Shown piece by piece: positions 30,602-38,493 of a stretch of 64,000 bases of DNA (its first letter is position 1; each line of letters opens with the position of its first letter). The DNA is from Magnetospirillum sp. GTDB taxonomy: Bacteria > Pseudomonadota > Alphaproteobacteria > CACIAM-22H2. Under the pieces are notes generated by a model. It made no database searches. It was not told the DNA's origin and saw only the letters and a program-made list of their open reading frames with translations. The DNA lies in assembly GCA_027532905.1 (NCBI GenBank), contig JAPZUA010000005.1:124001-188000 (forward strand), written 5' to 3'. Made by a program: the position numbers and the translations under genes.

Positions 30602-31389
30602 ACGAAGCGAACCTCGACCGTGCCGAACGGCCCGAAATCGGCCGTGAGCTTTTCGCCTTCTTTGGCGCGATAGAAACCCGTGCAGGTTCCGGTCGAGACG
30701 ATCTCGCCGGCCTGCAAGCCCTCGGGCGTGGGCGGATTGTTGACGAGCCACCGCAACGCTTCGAGCGGATGGCCGAGCACGTCGGCCCCCGTCCCGCGTC
30801 CGACGATGCGCCGGCCCGCGCGCATCGTGACCGCGGCGGCCGCCAAATCGCGCCGCCGCCAGTTTTTGGCGGGTGCCCCGATCACGAGGGCCCCGTTGGC
30901 GCCGAGATCGGCGACAATCTCGGGCAAGGTCACGCGGCCCCAATCTCTATAGCGGCTGTCGATGATTTCGATGACCGGATAAAGATCTTCGACGGCGGCC
31001 AGCACTTCGGCGCGGCTATAGGGCTTCTTGCGCGGCTTGAGGGGCTTGGCGAGGGCAAACGCAAACTCGCCCTCGATGCCGCGCATCGGATAGCTCTGGC
31101 TCGGGATGGCAGCGCCGCCCGCAAAACAGCGCGGGGCGAGCACACGGCCCGCAAACGGCCCGTCGGCGCGCAGGATGGCGCGCGCAGCCGCACTCGTGCA
31201 GCCGATCTTCCAACCCGCCGGATCGATGGCGAGTTCGGCCACGAGTTTGGCCTGCACCGCATAGGCCTCTGCCATGTTGCGCGGGCGGCAGGCCTCGGGC
31301 AGTTCGGGCAAGGTCATGCCGATCGAATAGGATTGCAGCAGTTGATCCGCTGCTTCCGCGATCTGCGCTGCCGACAGTTTCTTGGCCAT
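30598..31389 (-). CDS. FAH-family hydratase/decarboxylase (2-keto-4-pentenoate hydratase type)
   Basis: This 263-residue enzyme resembles 2-oxo-4-pentenoate hydratase (MhpD) and 2-oxo-3-hexenedioate decarboxylase. Metal ligands are probably in GIEGEFAFAL and EIIDSRY, and KIGCTS and the ending STGTCTGFYRA are conserved. These enzymes act late in meta-cleavage of aromatic rings. Its ATG overlaps the stop of dctM (ATGA), so it belongs to the TRAP transporter operon. That suggests the transporter brings in an aromatic or short keto acid used by this enzyme, which is inference. Confidence 0.85.
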   Translation of the reverse strand: MAKKLSAAQIAEAADQLLQSYSIGMTLPELPEACRPRNMAEAYAVQAKLVAELAIDPAGWKIGCTSAAARAILRADGPFAGRVLAPRCFAGGAAIPSQSYPMRGIEGEFAFALAKPLKPRKKPYSRAEVLAAVEDLYPVIEIIDSRYRDWGRVTLPEIVADLGANGALVIGAPAKNWRRRDLAAAAVTMRAGRRIVGRGTGADVLGHPLEALRWLVNNPPTPEGLQAGEIVSTGTCTGFYRAKEGEKLTADFGPFGTVEVRFV

Positions 31390-33131
31390 CAGTTGTTCCC
31401 GTACAGAAACTCCGGCAGCCACAAGGTGAGGCCCGGCCAGATATACATGAGCACCATGCACAGGATGACGATGAGCATATAGGGCATCATGCCCGCGAAT
31501 ATCTGGTTGATCGTCACGTGCGCAGGAGCAACGCCCTTCAGATAGAAGGCCGACATCGCAACCGGCGGCGACAGGAAGGCCGCCTGCAGATTGACGAACA
31601 CCAAAACGCCCCACAGGATCGGGTCGATGCCGAAATGCTTGAGCATCGGCAAGAAGATCGGCACGAAAATCACGATGATTTCCGTCCATTCGAGCGGCCA
31701 GCCCAGGATGAAGATAATCGCCTGGGACAGCAGCATGAACTGGAACGGCGAAAGGTCGAGTGCGAGCACCCAGCTTTCGAGCAGCGCTTGGCCGCCCAGA
31801 ATGGCGAACACGCCCGAGAAGATCGCCGAGCCCACGAACAGCCAGCACACCATCGCGGTGGTCTTGGCCGTGAGGAACACGGCTTCTTTCGTGCGCTTCA
31901 TGTCGAGCGTGCCGGCATAGAGGGCGAGCAGGAACGCACCCGCCGCCCCCACGGCCGCCGACTCGGTCGCCGTCGTGATGCCGAACAGGATCACGACCAG
32001 CACGATCGCCGTCAGCAGCCCCAGCGGCATGATCGAGGTCGTCAGCAGCCGTACGACTTCGAGCCGTTCGGCCGTCATGCGCAGATAGTAGCGCGCCATC
32101 ACGAACGCCATAAACGCCGTGATAATCCAGAACCACATCTGGAAGCCTTCGGGCGGCCCACGCTCGACGACTTCTTCTTCGATCGGATCGCCGAGCTGCT
32201 CGAGCACTTCCGAATAGTCGACGAGCGCGTCGGCCTGCTGGTGGACCATCACGTACCACCAGACGAGGGCAAGCGTGCCGCCGACGAGCAGGATCGGCAC
32301 GAGTGCGAAGCCCAGATACTGCAACAGCAGGCCCGCACCGACGCGGCCCTTGCCGGTATCGATCGTCTTGGCTTTGGCGGGTGCCAACAAAGCGCCGACG
32401 AGCATGCGCGGCATGTTGCGCGAATAGGCGTCGCTTAAGCGATCGAGCCAAGTCGGGACCGGCACTTTTCTCTGCTCGGGCGGCAGAGGCGGGGCGATCC
32501 TCGGATTGAGGAGCGCCCAACCGACGATGTAGACGAGATAGAGGAAGGCCAGGAAAAAGCCGGGGAACATCGCGGCCGCATAGAGCTTCACGACCGACTG
32601 GCCGGCCACGGCCGCGTAGACGATGATCATAACCGAGGGCGGAATGAGAATGCCGAGCGTGCCGCCGGCGGTGATCACACCCGAGGCGAGCTTCACGTCG
32701 TAGCCTGCGCGCAGCATCGGATTGAAGGCGATGACACCCATCAGCACGACGACCGCCCCCACGAGGCCGCTCGCGATGCCCCAGAAGGTGCACACGATGA
32801 GCGTGGCGACCGCAAGGGCGGCGGGCACGTTGCGAAACGCGAGCTGCACCGAATAGAACATGCGGTCGACGAGGGCACCGCGCTCCATCACGTAGCCCAT
32901 CAGCACGAAGAGCGGGATCGAGATCAGCACGTCGTTGGTCATCGCACCGTAGGTGCGCTGGACCATCAGGTCGAAGACGAGATTGTCGGTCCACGCCTGG
33001 CCCGATTTGAAATAGGCGATGAAGCCGAAAAGAATGCCGAGACCCATCAAGGTGAAGGCGGTGGGGAACCCCATCATGATCACGACCACGATGAGGACGA
33101 GCATCAACAGCCCGAGTGCGGGATCGCTCAT
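31389..33131 (-). CDS. dctM: TRAP transporter large permease (DctM)
   Basis: This 580-residue subunit has twelve or more predicted membrane segments and the DctM core (SIPLFVLMGYVMERG, then ASGVITAGGTLGILIPPSVMIIVYA). It drives substrate uptake by an ion gradient. The family is usually about 430 residues. The extra length is an insert at about residues 215-370 with two added hydrophobic stretches and an acidic loop (VDYSEVLEQLGDPIEEEVVE). It follows dctQ closely and overlaps the hydratase gene. The insert is typical of a subset of TRAP permeases, and its role is not known here. Confidence 0.94.
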   Translation of the reverse strand: MSDPALGLLMLVLIVVVIMMGFPTAFTLMGLGILFGFIAYFKSGQAWTDNLVFDLMVQRTYGAMTNDVLISIPLFVLMGYVMERGALVDRMFYSVQLAFRNVPAALAVATLIVCTFWGIASGLVGAVVVLMGVIAFNPMLRAGYDVKLASGVITAGGTLGILIPPSVMIIVYAAVAGQSVVKLYAAAMFPGFFLAFLYLVYIVGWALLNPRIAPPLPPEQRKVPVPTWLDRLSDAYSRNMPRMLVGALLAPAKAKTIDTGKGRVGAGLLLQYLGFALVPILLVGGTLALVWWYVMVHQQADALVDYSEVLEQLGDPIEEEVVERGPPEGFQMWFWIITAFMAFVMARYYLRMTAERLEVVRLLTTSIMPLGLLTAIVLVVILFGITTATESAAVGAAGAFLLALYAGTLDMKRTKEAVFLTAKTTAMVCWLFVGSAIFSGVFAILGGQALLESWVLALDLSPFQFMLLSQAIIFILGWPLEWTEIIVIFVPIFLPMLKHFGIDPILWGVLVFVNLQAAFLSPPVAMSAFYLKGVAPAHVTINQIFAGMMPYMLIVILCMVLMYIWPGLTLWLPEFLYGNN

Positions 33132-33137
33132 GCTGTT

Positions 33138-33800
33138 TCAGGACTCCCCGCCGCGGCCGCGCTGGCGGGCGGCTTCGTCGATATCGTGGACATGGGCCAG
33201 CACCTGGCTGCGCGATTCCGCATCGACATGTTCGCTGCCTTCGAGCTGTTCGGCGATAACGTCGGTCTCCGACACGTCCTTGAGGCGGGCGGGCCATTCG
33301 CCGGTCTTGAGGCACACGACGCAGCGCACGATTTCGGCAAGGCCCTGCAGCATCACGAGGGCACCCGCAACCGGGATCACGGTCTTGAAATGGTAGATGG
33401 GCGGCCCGTCGGCGGTCACGCTCGAATGTTCGCCAATGCGCCAGCTGTCGGCCGCGAAGGACGAGCCCGCATAGACGAGAGCGGCAATGCCGGGCAGGAA
33501 AAACACGACATAGAGCACGATGTCGAGCATGGCTTGCGTGCGCGGGCGCATCGAGCTGTAGAGGAAATCGCCGCGCACATGCGCGTTCTGCGCCAGCGTG
33601 TAGGCGCCACACAGCATGAAGGTGGTGCCGTAGAGCATGTTGGTGGCGTCGAAGATCCACGCCGTCGGCGCGTTCAGAATGTAGCGTTTAAAGACTTCGG
33701 CGCACACGAGCAGCATGAGCCCCACGATCAGCCAGGCTGCCGCCTTGCCGACCCAGGTGCTGATGCCGTCGATCGCGAAAAGAAACCGTTGGACCGTCAT
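33138..33800 (-). CDS. dctQ: TRAP transporter small permease (DctQ)
   Basis: This protein of about 220 residues has four hydrophobic segments of the DctQ type (WVGKAAAWLIVGLMLLVC, and YVVFFLPGIAALVYAGS) and an acidic C-terminal tail of about 50 residues. It links the binding protein to DctM. I start it at the ATG at 33800. A second ATG 21 bases further upstream, at 33821, is possible and neither has a strong ribosome-binding site. The hairpin just upstream may set its expression level relative to dctP. Confidence 0.9.
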   Translation of the reverse strand: MTVQRFLFAIDGISTWVGKAAAWLIVGLMLLVCAEVFKRYILNAPTAWIFDATNMLYGTTFMLCGAYTLAQNAHVRGDFLYSSMRPRTQAMLDIVLYVVFFLPGIAALVYAGSSFAADSWRIGEHSSVTADGPPIYHFKTVIPVAGALVMLQGLAEIVRCVVCLKTGEWPARLKDVSETDVIAEQLEGSEHVDAESRSQVLAHVHDIDEAARQRGRGGES

Positions 33801-33830
33801 CGCCCGTCTTTCTGCATCCATCCGAACAAG

Positions 33831-33862
33831 ACGCCCGCCGACCTGTCGAGGTCGGCGGGCGT
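33831..33862 (-). promoter_or_regulatory. Strong hairpin between dctP and dctQ
   Basis: A perfect 14-bp stem, ACGCCCGCCGACCT with AGGTCGGCGGGCGT, closes a four-base loop. Neither side has a long T run, so it is probably a partial terminator or an mRNA stabiliser at the end of dctP. Such an element between the binding-protein gene and the permease genes gives excess binding protein in many transporter operons. Confidence 0.65.
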
Positions 33863-33884
33863 TTGTCGGTTCACCCCGTTCGGG

Positions 33885-35024
33885 CTAGGCGCGGCGATGC
33901 ACGCCGCGTGCGCCGAAATAGTGGTCGTAGGCCATGCGGCGGCCGACGACCGTGTCCTGCTCCCACTTCGTCGCACGGCGCGCGAAGGCGATCTGCGATT
34001 CGAGGATTTCCTTGAACAGCGGATTTTCGGCCGCCTTCTTGGCCACGACCTCGTCGTAGACCTCGAGCTGGCGCTTCAAGACCGCATCGGGCGTGCGGAA
34101 GAAGCGCACACGGTCCTTGGTCTGCAGCTCGGCATAGTCGGTCGAATAGCGATCGACCGCCTTCCACGACATGTCCGACGACGCCGCTTCGACCGCGTTG
34201 TCGATGATCGCCCGCATCTTTTCGGGCAAGGCGTCGTAGCGCGCCTTGTTGAACATGATCTCGAACTGCTCGGCGTTCTGGTGGTAGCTCTGCAGCATGC
34301 AGATCTTCGAGACGTCGGCGAAGCCGAGAACGCGGTCGGACGAAGCGTTGTTGAACTCGGCTGCGTCGAGCAGACCGCGATCCATCGCCGAGACGATTTC
34401 GCCGCCCGGCAGCGCGTTGACGGCAACGCCCAGGGCGGTGAACACGTCGATCGAGATGCCGACTGTGCGGTATTTGAGGCCCTGCAGGTCTTCGATCTTC
34501 GTGATCGGCTTCTTGAACCAGCCGAGCGGCTGGGTCGGCATCGGCCCGTACGGGAACGACACGACGTTCGCACCGATCGAGGCGTAGAGCTTGGCGAGCA
34601 GCTCTTTGCCGCCGCCGTATTTGTGCCAGGACAGCAGCATGTTGGCGTCCATCGCGAAGCCGGGGCCCGAGCCCCAGAGGGCGAGTGCGGTCTGCTTGCC
34701 GTAGTGATAGACGAGCACGCCGTGGCCGCCGTCGAGCGTGCCGCGCGAGACCGCATCAAGCAGGCCGAAGGCCGGCACGACCGCACCCGCAGGCAGCACT
34801 TCGATGCGCAGATCGCCGCCGGTCATGTCGTTGACCTTCTTGGCGAAGTCGTTGGCGTATTCGTGGAAGATGTCGCGTGCGGGCCAGGTACTCTGCCAGC
34901 GCATTGTGATCGGGCCCTGCGCCTTCACCACGCTGGGGGCGGCGACGCTGGCGGCAGCGGCGGCCGCGAGCGAGGCAGTCAGGAACCGGCGCCGATCGGG
35001 CGCGGCTTTGGCGGTCTTGGTCAT
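33885..35024 (-). CDS. dctP: TRAP transporter substrate-binding protein (DctP), Tat-exported
   Basis: This 379-residue periplasmic protein starts with a twin-arginine signal ([17 protein letters not shown], cleavage near residue 35). It has the DctP/TAXI-like fold: MRWQSTWPARDIF at the mature N-terminus, and the PGGEIVSAMDRGLLDAAEF segment that includes the usual binding-site region. Length suits the family. It is the first gene of dctP-dctQ-dctM-hydratase. The ligand is likely an organic acid, and the adjoining hydratase suggests an aromatic or keto acid, not proven. AGGGAGC lies upstream of its ATG. Confidence 0.92.
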   Translation of the reverse strand: MTKTAKAAPDRRRFLTASLAAAAAASVAAPSVVKAQGPITMRWQSTWPARDIFHEYANDFAKKVNDMTGGDLRIEVLPAGAVVPAFGLLDAVSRGTLDGGHGVLVYHYGKQTALALWGSGPGFAMDANMLLSWHKYGGGKELLAKLYASIGANVVSFPYGPMPTQPLGWFKKPITKIEDLQGLKYRTVGISIDVFTALGVAVNALPGGEIVSAMDRGLLDAAEFNNASSDRVLGFADVSKICMLQSYHQNAEQFEIMFNKARYDALPEKMRAIIDNAVEAASSDMSWKAVDRYSTDYAELQTKDRVRFFRTPDAVLKRQLEVYDEVVAKKAAENPLFKEILESQIAFARRATKWEQDTVVGRRMAYDHYFGARGVHRRA

Positions 35025-35194
35025 TGGGCTTGCTCCCTATTGGTTGTTTTGTCGAACCGGGGGTGGAAGGATTCGAGTTTCCCTCTCTTGATCGAGAGGC
35101 AACTTTGCTATCGAATCTTTCCTTTACGCAATAGGAACGTGAAATTCCGCCTAGTTTTTGCAGTGCACCAAATCACGAAGGTTTATCGTAAAAT

Positions 35195-36019
35195 ATGGCG
35201 ATCGCGCTGGAAACCGATTTCGAAGCCTACGTCGCCGACGGCGTTGCGGTTGTGCGCGGCTTGGTCGATGCGGCAATGGTGGCGCGGCTCGCCGCCGCGA
35301 TCGATCGCGCGATGGCAACGCCTGCCAAACGCGCGATCGAGTTCAACGCGCCCGGCGAGGCCGGTCGGTTTTTCGGCGACATGTTCATGTGGCGGCGGGA
35401 TGCCGATTTCCGCGCGGCGTTTTTCGAAACGCAGGCGGCCGCCATTGCGGGTGCTGCCATGCAATCGGGCGAGGTGCGCCTATTCTACGACCAAGTGTTC
35501 GCCAAAGAACCCGCCACACCGCGCACGACCCCGTGGCACCAGGACTATCCTTATTGGCCGGTAACGGGCGACCAGTTCTGCACGGTCTATGTGGCACTCG
35601 ACGAGATCGATGCCGAGAATGGCGGCGTCGAATACGTGGCGGGCTCGCATCGCTGGGGCAACGACTATCGCCCGGCCCCGTTCCGCGCAGGCGGCGAAGA
35701 CGCCCAGCGCTACACGAACTCCCCGCTCGCCCCCGGCCCCGACATCGAAAACTTGCGCGCCACTCTCGACATTCGCCGCTACGCGCTTGCCCCCGGCGAC
35801 GCGACGATCTTCCACGGCCGCCTCGTACATGGGGCACCCGGCAATGCGAGCCCCACACGCCGGCGCCGCACGCTTGCCTTGCGCTTTGCGGGCGACGATG
35901 CGCGCTGGCAAACCGGCATCAACACGTTCCAGGCGTTGCGCAAAGCCGGCCTCAAAACCGGCGACCCTTTGAGTGCGCGCCCCGACCTGTTCCCGATGCT
36001 GTGGCAGGCCGGAGCCTAG
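35195..36019 (+). CDS. Phytanoyl-CoA dioxygenase (PhyH)-family protein
   Basis: This 274-residue Fe(II)/2-oxoglutarate oxygenase has the iron triad H115-x-D117 (PWHQDYPYWP) and H212 (LVHGAP). The Arg-rich stretch TRRRRTLALR (about 221-230) should hold the 2-oxoglutarate carboxylate. The substrate is unknown; bacterial PhyH proteins hydroxylate many small molecules. It is divergent from the TRAP operon, and its stop overlaps the stop of the convergent FAD-linked oxidase gene (CTAG shared). Confidence 0.88.
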   Translation: MAIALETDFEAYVADGVAVVRGLVDAAMVARLAAAIDRAMATPAKRAIEFNAPGEAGRFFGDMFMWRRDADFRAAFFETQAAAIAGAAMQSGEVRLFYDQVFAKEPATPRTTPWHQDYPYWPVTGDQFCTVYVALDEIDAENGGVEYVAGSHRWGNDYRPAPFRAGGEDAQRYTNSPLAPGPDIENLRATLDIRRYALAPGDATIFHGRLVHGAPGNASPTRRRRTLALRFAGDDARWQTGINTFQALRKAGLKTGDPLSARPDLFPMLWQAGA

Positions 36020-37422
36020 ATCCGCACGACCTTGCCCGGATTCATGATGTTGTCGGGATCGAGCGCTTTTTTGAGCGTGCGCATGACCGAGACGGCGGCC
36101 CCGTGCTCGTCGTCGAGAAAGTCGATCTTGCCGTAGCCCACCCCGTGTTCGCCCGTGCACGTGCCTTCCATCGCGAGGGCGCGCGCAACCAGGCGGTCGT
36201 TGATGCGGTTGGCCTCGGCGATCTCTTCGGGCTTCGTGGGATCGAGCACGAAGGCCAGATGGAAATTGCCGTCGCCGACATGGCCCACGATGGGGGCGGG
36301 AAGATGCGTGCTTTCGAGATCCTTCTGCGTTTCGACGATGCAGTCGGCCAAGCGCGAGATCGGCACGCATACGTCGGTCGCCCACACCTGGCAGCCCGGG
36401 CGCAATGCCTTGGCGGCGTAGGCCGCGTCGTGGCGCGCCTGCCAGATGCGCTTGCGCTCGGCTGGATCGGTCGTCCACTGGAAATTCTCGCCGCCATTGT
36501 CGGCCGCGATCGCCTGCACCATGCCGGCCTGCTCGGCAACCGACGCTTCCGTGCCGTGGAATTCGAGCCACAGCGTGGGGACTGCCGCGAGATCGAGCTT
36601 CGAATAGCGCGCGATGGCGCCCATCTGCACGCCGTCGGCAAGCTCGATGCGCGCAACCGGCACGCCCGCCTGGATCGTCGCGATGGTGGTGTCGACAGCA
36701 CCCTTCACGGTCGCGAAGGTGCACATCGCCACGCTCGAGGCTTCGGGAATGCCGTAGAGCCGCAGCGTGACTTCCGTTATCACGCCGAGCGTGCCTTCCG
36801 AGCCCACGAACAGGCGCGTGAGATCGTAGCCCGCCGACGATTTGCGCGCGCGCCGTGCGGTGCGGATCACGCGCCCGTCGGCCAGCACCACTTCGAGCGA
36901 CAGCACGTTCTCGCGCATCGTGCCGTAGCGCACGGCGTTGGTGCCCGAAGCGCGCGTGGCCGTCATGCCACCCAGCGACGCGTCGGCCCCCGGATCGATC
37001 GGGAAGAACAGGCCGGTGTCGCGCAGATGGTCGTTGAGCTGCTTGCGCGTGACACCCGGCTGCACGCGCACATCGAGATCCTCGGCATTGACCGCAAGGA
37101 TGCGGTTCATGCGCGAGAGATCGATGCAAATGCCGCCGTGCAGTGCTGCCGTATGGCCTTCGAGCGACGTGCCTGTGCCGAAGGGCACAACCGCCAACCG
37201 ATGGCGCGCGCAGATCTTCACGATCGCGGCGACCTCATCGGTCGATTCGGCGAACGCCACCGCATCGGGCGGGATCGAATGGTGGTAGGCCTCGCCCTTG
37301 CCGTGCTGCTCGCGCACGGCACCTGCAGTCGAGAGCCGCTCGCCGATCAGCGCTTTGATCTCGGCGATCGCGCCGTCGCGCGCGACCGGGTTGGAAGCTT
37401 TGATTTGGGCCATGCTGGCCAT
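36016..37422 (-). CDS. FAD-linked oxidase, D-lactate dehydrogenase/glycolate oxidase type
   Basis: This 468-residue flavoprotein has a PCMH-type FAD-binding domain (VVPFGTGTSLEGH, then GVTRKQLNDHLRDTGLFFPIDPGADASLGGM) and a C-terminal FAD-oxidase domain ending in GEHGVGYGK. It most resembles D-lactate dehydrogenase (cytochrome) or GlcD. The ATG at 37422 follows GAGGGA and gives the normal length. It is soluble-looking. The 2-hydroxy acid substrate is inferred from the family only. Confidence 0.88.
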   Translation of the reverse strand: MASMAQIKASNPVARDGAIAEIKALIGERLSTAGAVREQHGKGEAYHHSIPPDAVAFAESTDEVAAIVKICARHRLAVVPFGTGTSLEGHTAALHGGICIDLSRMNRILAVNAEDLDVRVQPGVTRKQLNDHLRDTGLFFPIDPGADASLGGMTATRASGTNAVRYGTMRENVLSLEVVLADGRVIRTARRARKSSAGYDLTRLFVGSEGTLGVITEVTLRLYGIPEASSVAMCTFATVKGAVDTTIATIQAGVPVARIELADGVQMGAIARYSKLDLAAVPTLWLEFHGTEASVAEQAGMVQAIAADNGGENFQWTTDPAERKRIWQARHDAAYAAKALRPGCQVWATDVCVPISRLADCIVETQKDLESTHLPAPIVGHVGDGNFHLAFVLDPTKPEEIAEANRINDRLVARALAMEGTCTGEHGVGYGKIDFLDDEHGAAVSVMRTLKKALDPDNIMNPGKVVRI

Positions 37423-37463
37423 GTTCGCGATCCCTCGGCTGGTGCTTCTGTTTGGATGCAAGC

Positions 37464-38405
37464 CTAGTCCGCTTGCGCCGTTTTCGCAATGTGCGCGGCT
37501 GCCACACGCACGCGCTCGCGCCATATCGTATAGAGCCCGGCTGCGACGACGACCGAAGCCCCCCACCAGACATTCGCGGGCGGCCATTCGTGCCAAAAGA
37601 CGAGCCCGATGATCGAGGCCCAGACGAGCTCGGTATACTGCAAGGGGGCGACCGCCCCCACGGGGGCGAGCCGCATCGCGCGGAAGCTCAAAAACTGCCC
37701 GCCGATCAACGCGGCCGCAAGGGCTGCTGCAACGCCCCACATGAAATCGGGCACAGGGATTGCCACGAACGGCAGAAAGGCGGCACTCGCGCACAGCAGG
37801 AAGGCCCCTTGCGTGAGCATCATCGTGATGTCGCTCTCGGTCGCCGACAGCACACGCACCATCGTCATGCCGAGTGCGTAGAGGGCGGCCGAAGCGAGCG
37901 CCCACAAGGCACCCGCCGCAACGACGCCGTCGGCGGCATCGGGGCCGACGATGATGCCCACACCGACCAGCCCCAATGCCAGCGCCGCCCAGCGATGCAC
38001 GCCCACGCGCTCGCGCAACAGCACCACCGAAAACGCCGTCATCAGCAAGGGAGCCACGAAACAGATCGCCACGGCCGTGGCGAGCGGCAGCGTGCGCAGG
38101 CATTCGAGAAAACCGTAGACGGCACCGATCGAGATGGCGCCGCGCGCGGCATGCGCCCAGGGGCGCTTGGTACGGAACGCGGCGGCCCCGTGCACGAACC
38201 ACGCGAACGGCACGAGGACGACCAGCACATAGGCCGAGCGGAGTGCGACGAGCTGGAAGACCGGCAACTGGCCGACCGAAAATTTCGACAGCGCATCCAT
38301 GACCGACAGCACGAACATGCCGGCCAGCATGTAGACGATGCCGGCCAGCGGCCGGTTGTGGCGGCCGACACTATCCGGGCGCTGGGAAGAAGAGAGGTCG
38401 CTCAT
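37464..38405 (-). CDS. EamA/DMT-family transporter
   Basis: This 313-residue protein has ten predicted membrane segments in two EamA repeats (AGMFVLSVMDALSKFSV and the second-half YTELVWASIIGLVFWHEWP). DMT proteins export amino acids, sugars or other small metabolites. A short hydrophilic start precedes the first segment. I chose the ATG at 38405 because it opens the membrane topology; the longer frame runs into the region upstream. It lies 41 bases upstream of the FAD-linked oxidase gene on the same strand and is probably in one transcript with it. Confidence 0.88.
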   Translation of the reverse strand: MSDLSSSQRPDSVGRHNRPLAGIVYMLAGMFVLSVMDALSKFSVGQLPVFQLVALRSAYVLVVLVPFAWFVHGAAAFRTKRPWAHAARGAISIGAVYGFLECLRTLPLATAVAICFVAPLLMTAFSVVLLRERVGVHRWAALALGLVGVGIIVGPDAADGVVAAGALWALASAALYALGMTMVRVLSATESDITMMLTQGAFLLCASAAFLPFVAIPVPDFMWGVAAALAAALIGGQFLSFRAMRLAPVGAVAPLQYTELVWASIIGLVFWHEWPPANVWWGASVVVAAGLYTIWRERVRVAAAHIAKTAQAD

Positions 38406-38493
38406 CGCCCCTCTATAGACGCTCAGCACCGCCGCCGACAGAAGCCGATTGTCAGGCGACATTCCCGGCCCGGTTGGCGGACCCCGGCGACGC

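Noticed and set aside
35025-35194. Promoter or operator between dctP and the PhyH gene
   Set aside because: TTGCAG and TTTATC boxes 18 bases apart and a TGCA-rich patch were seen, but none is strong enough to call.
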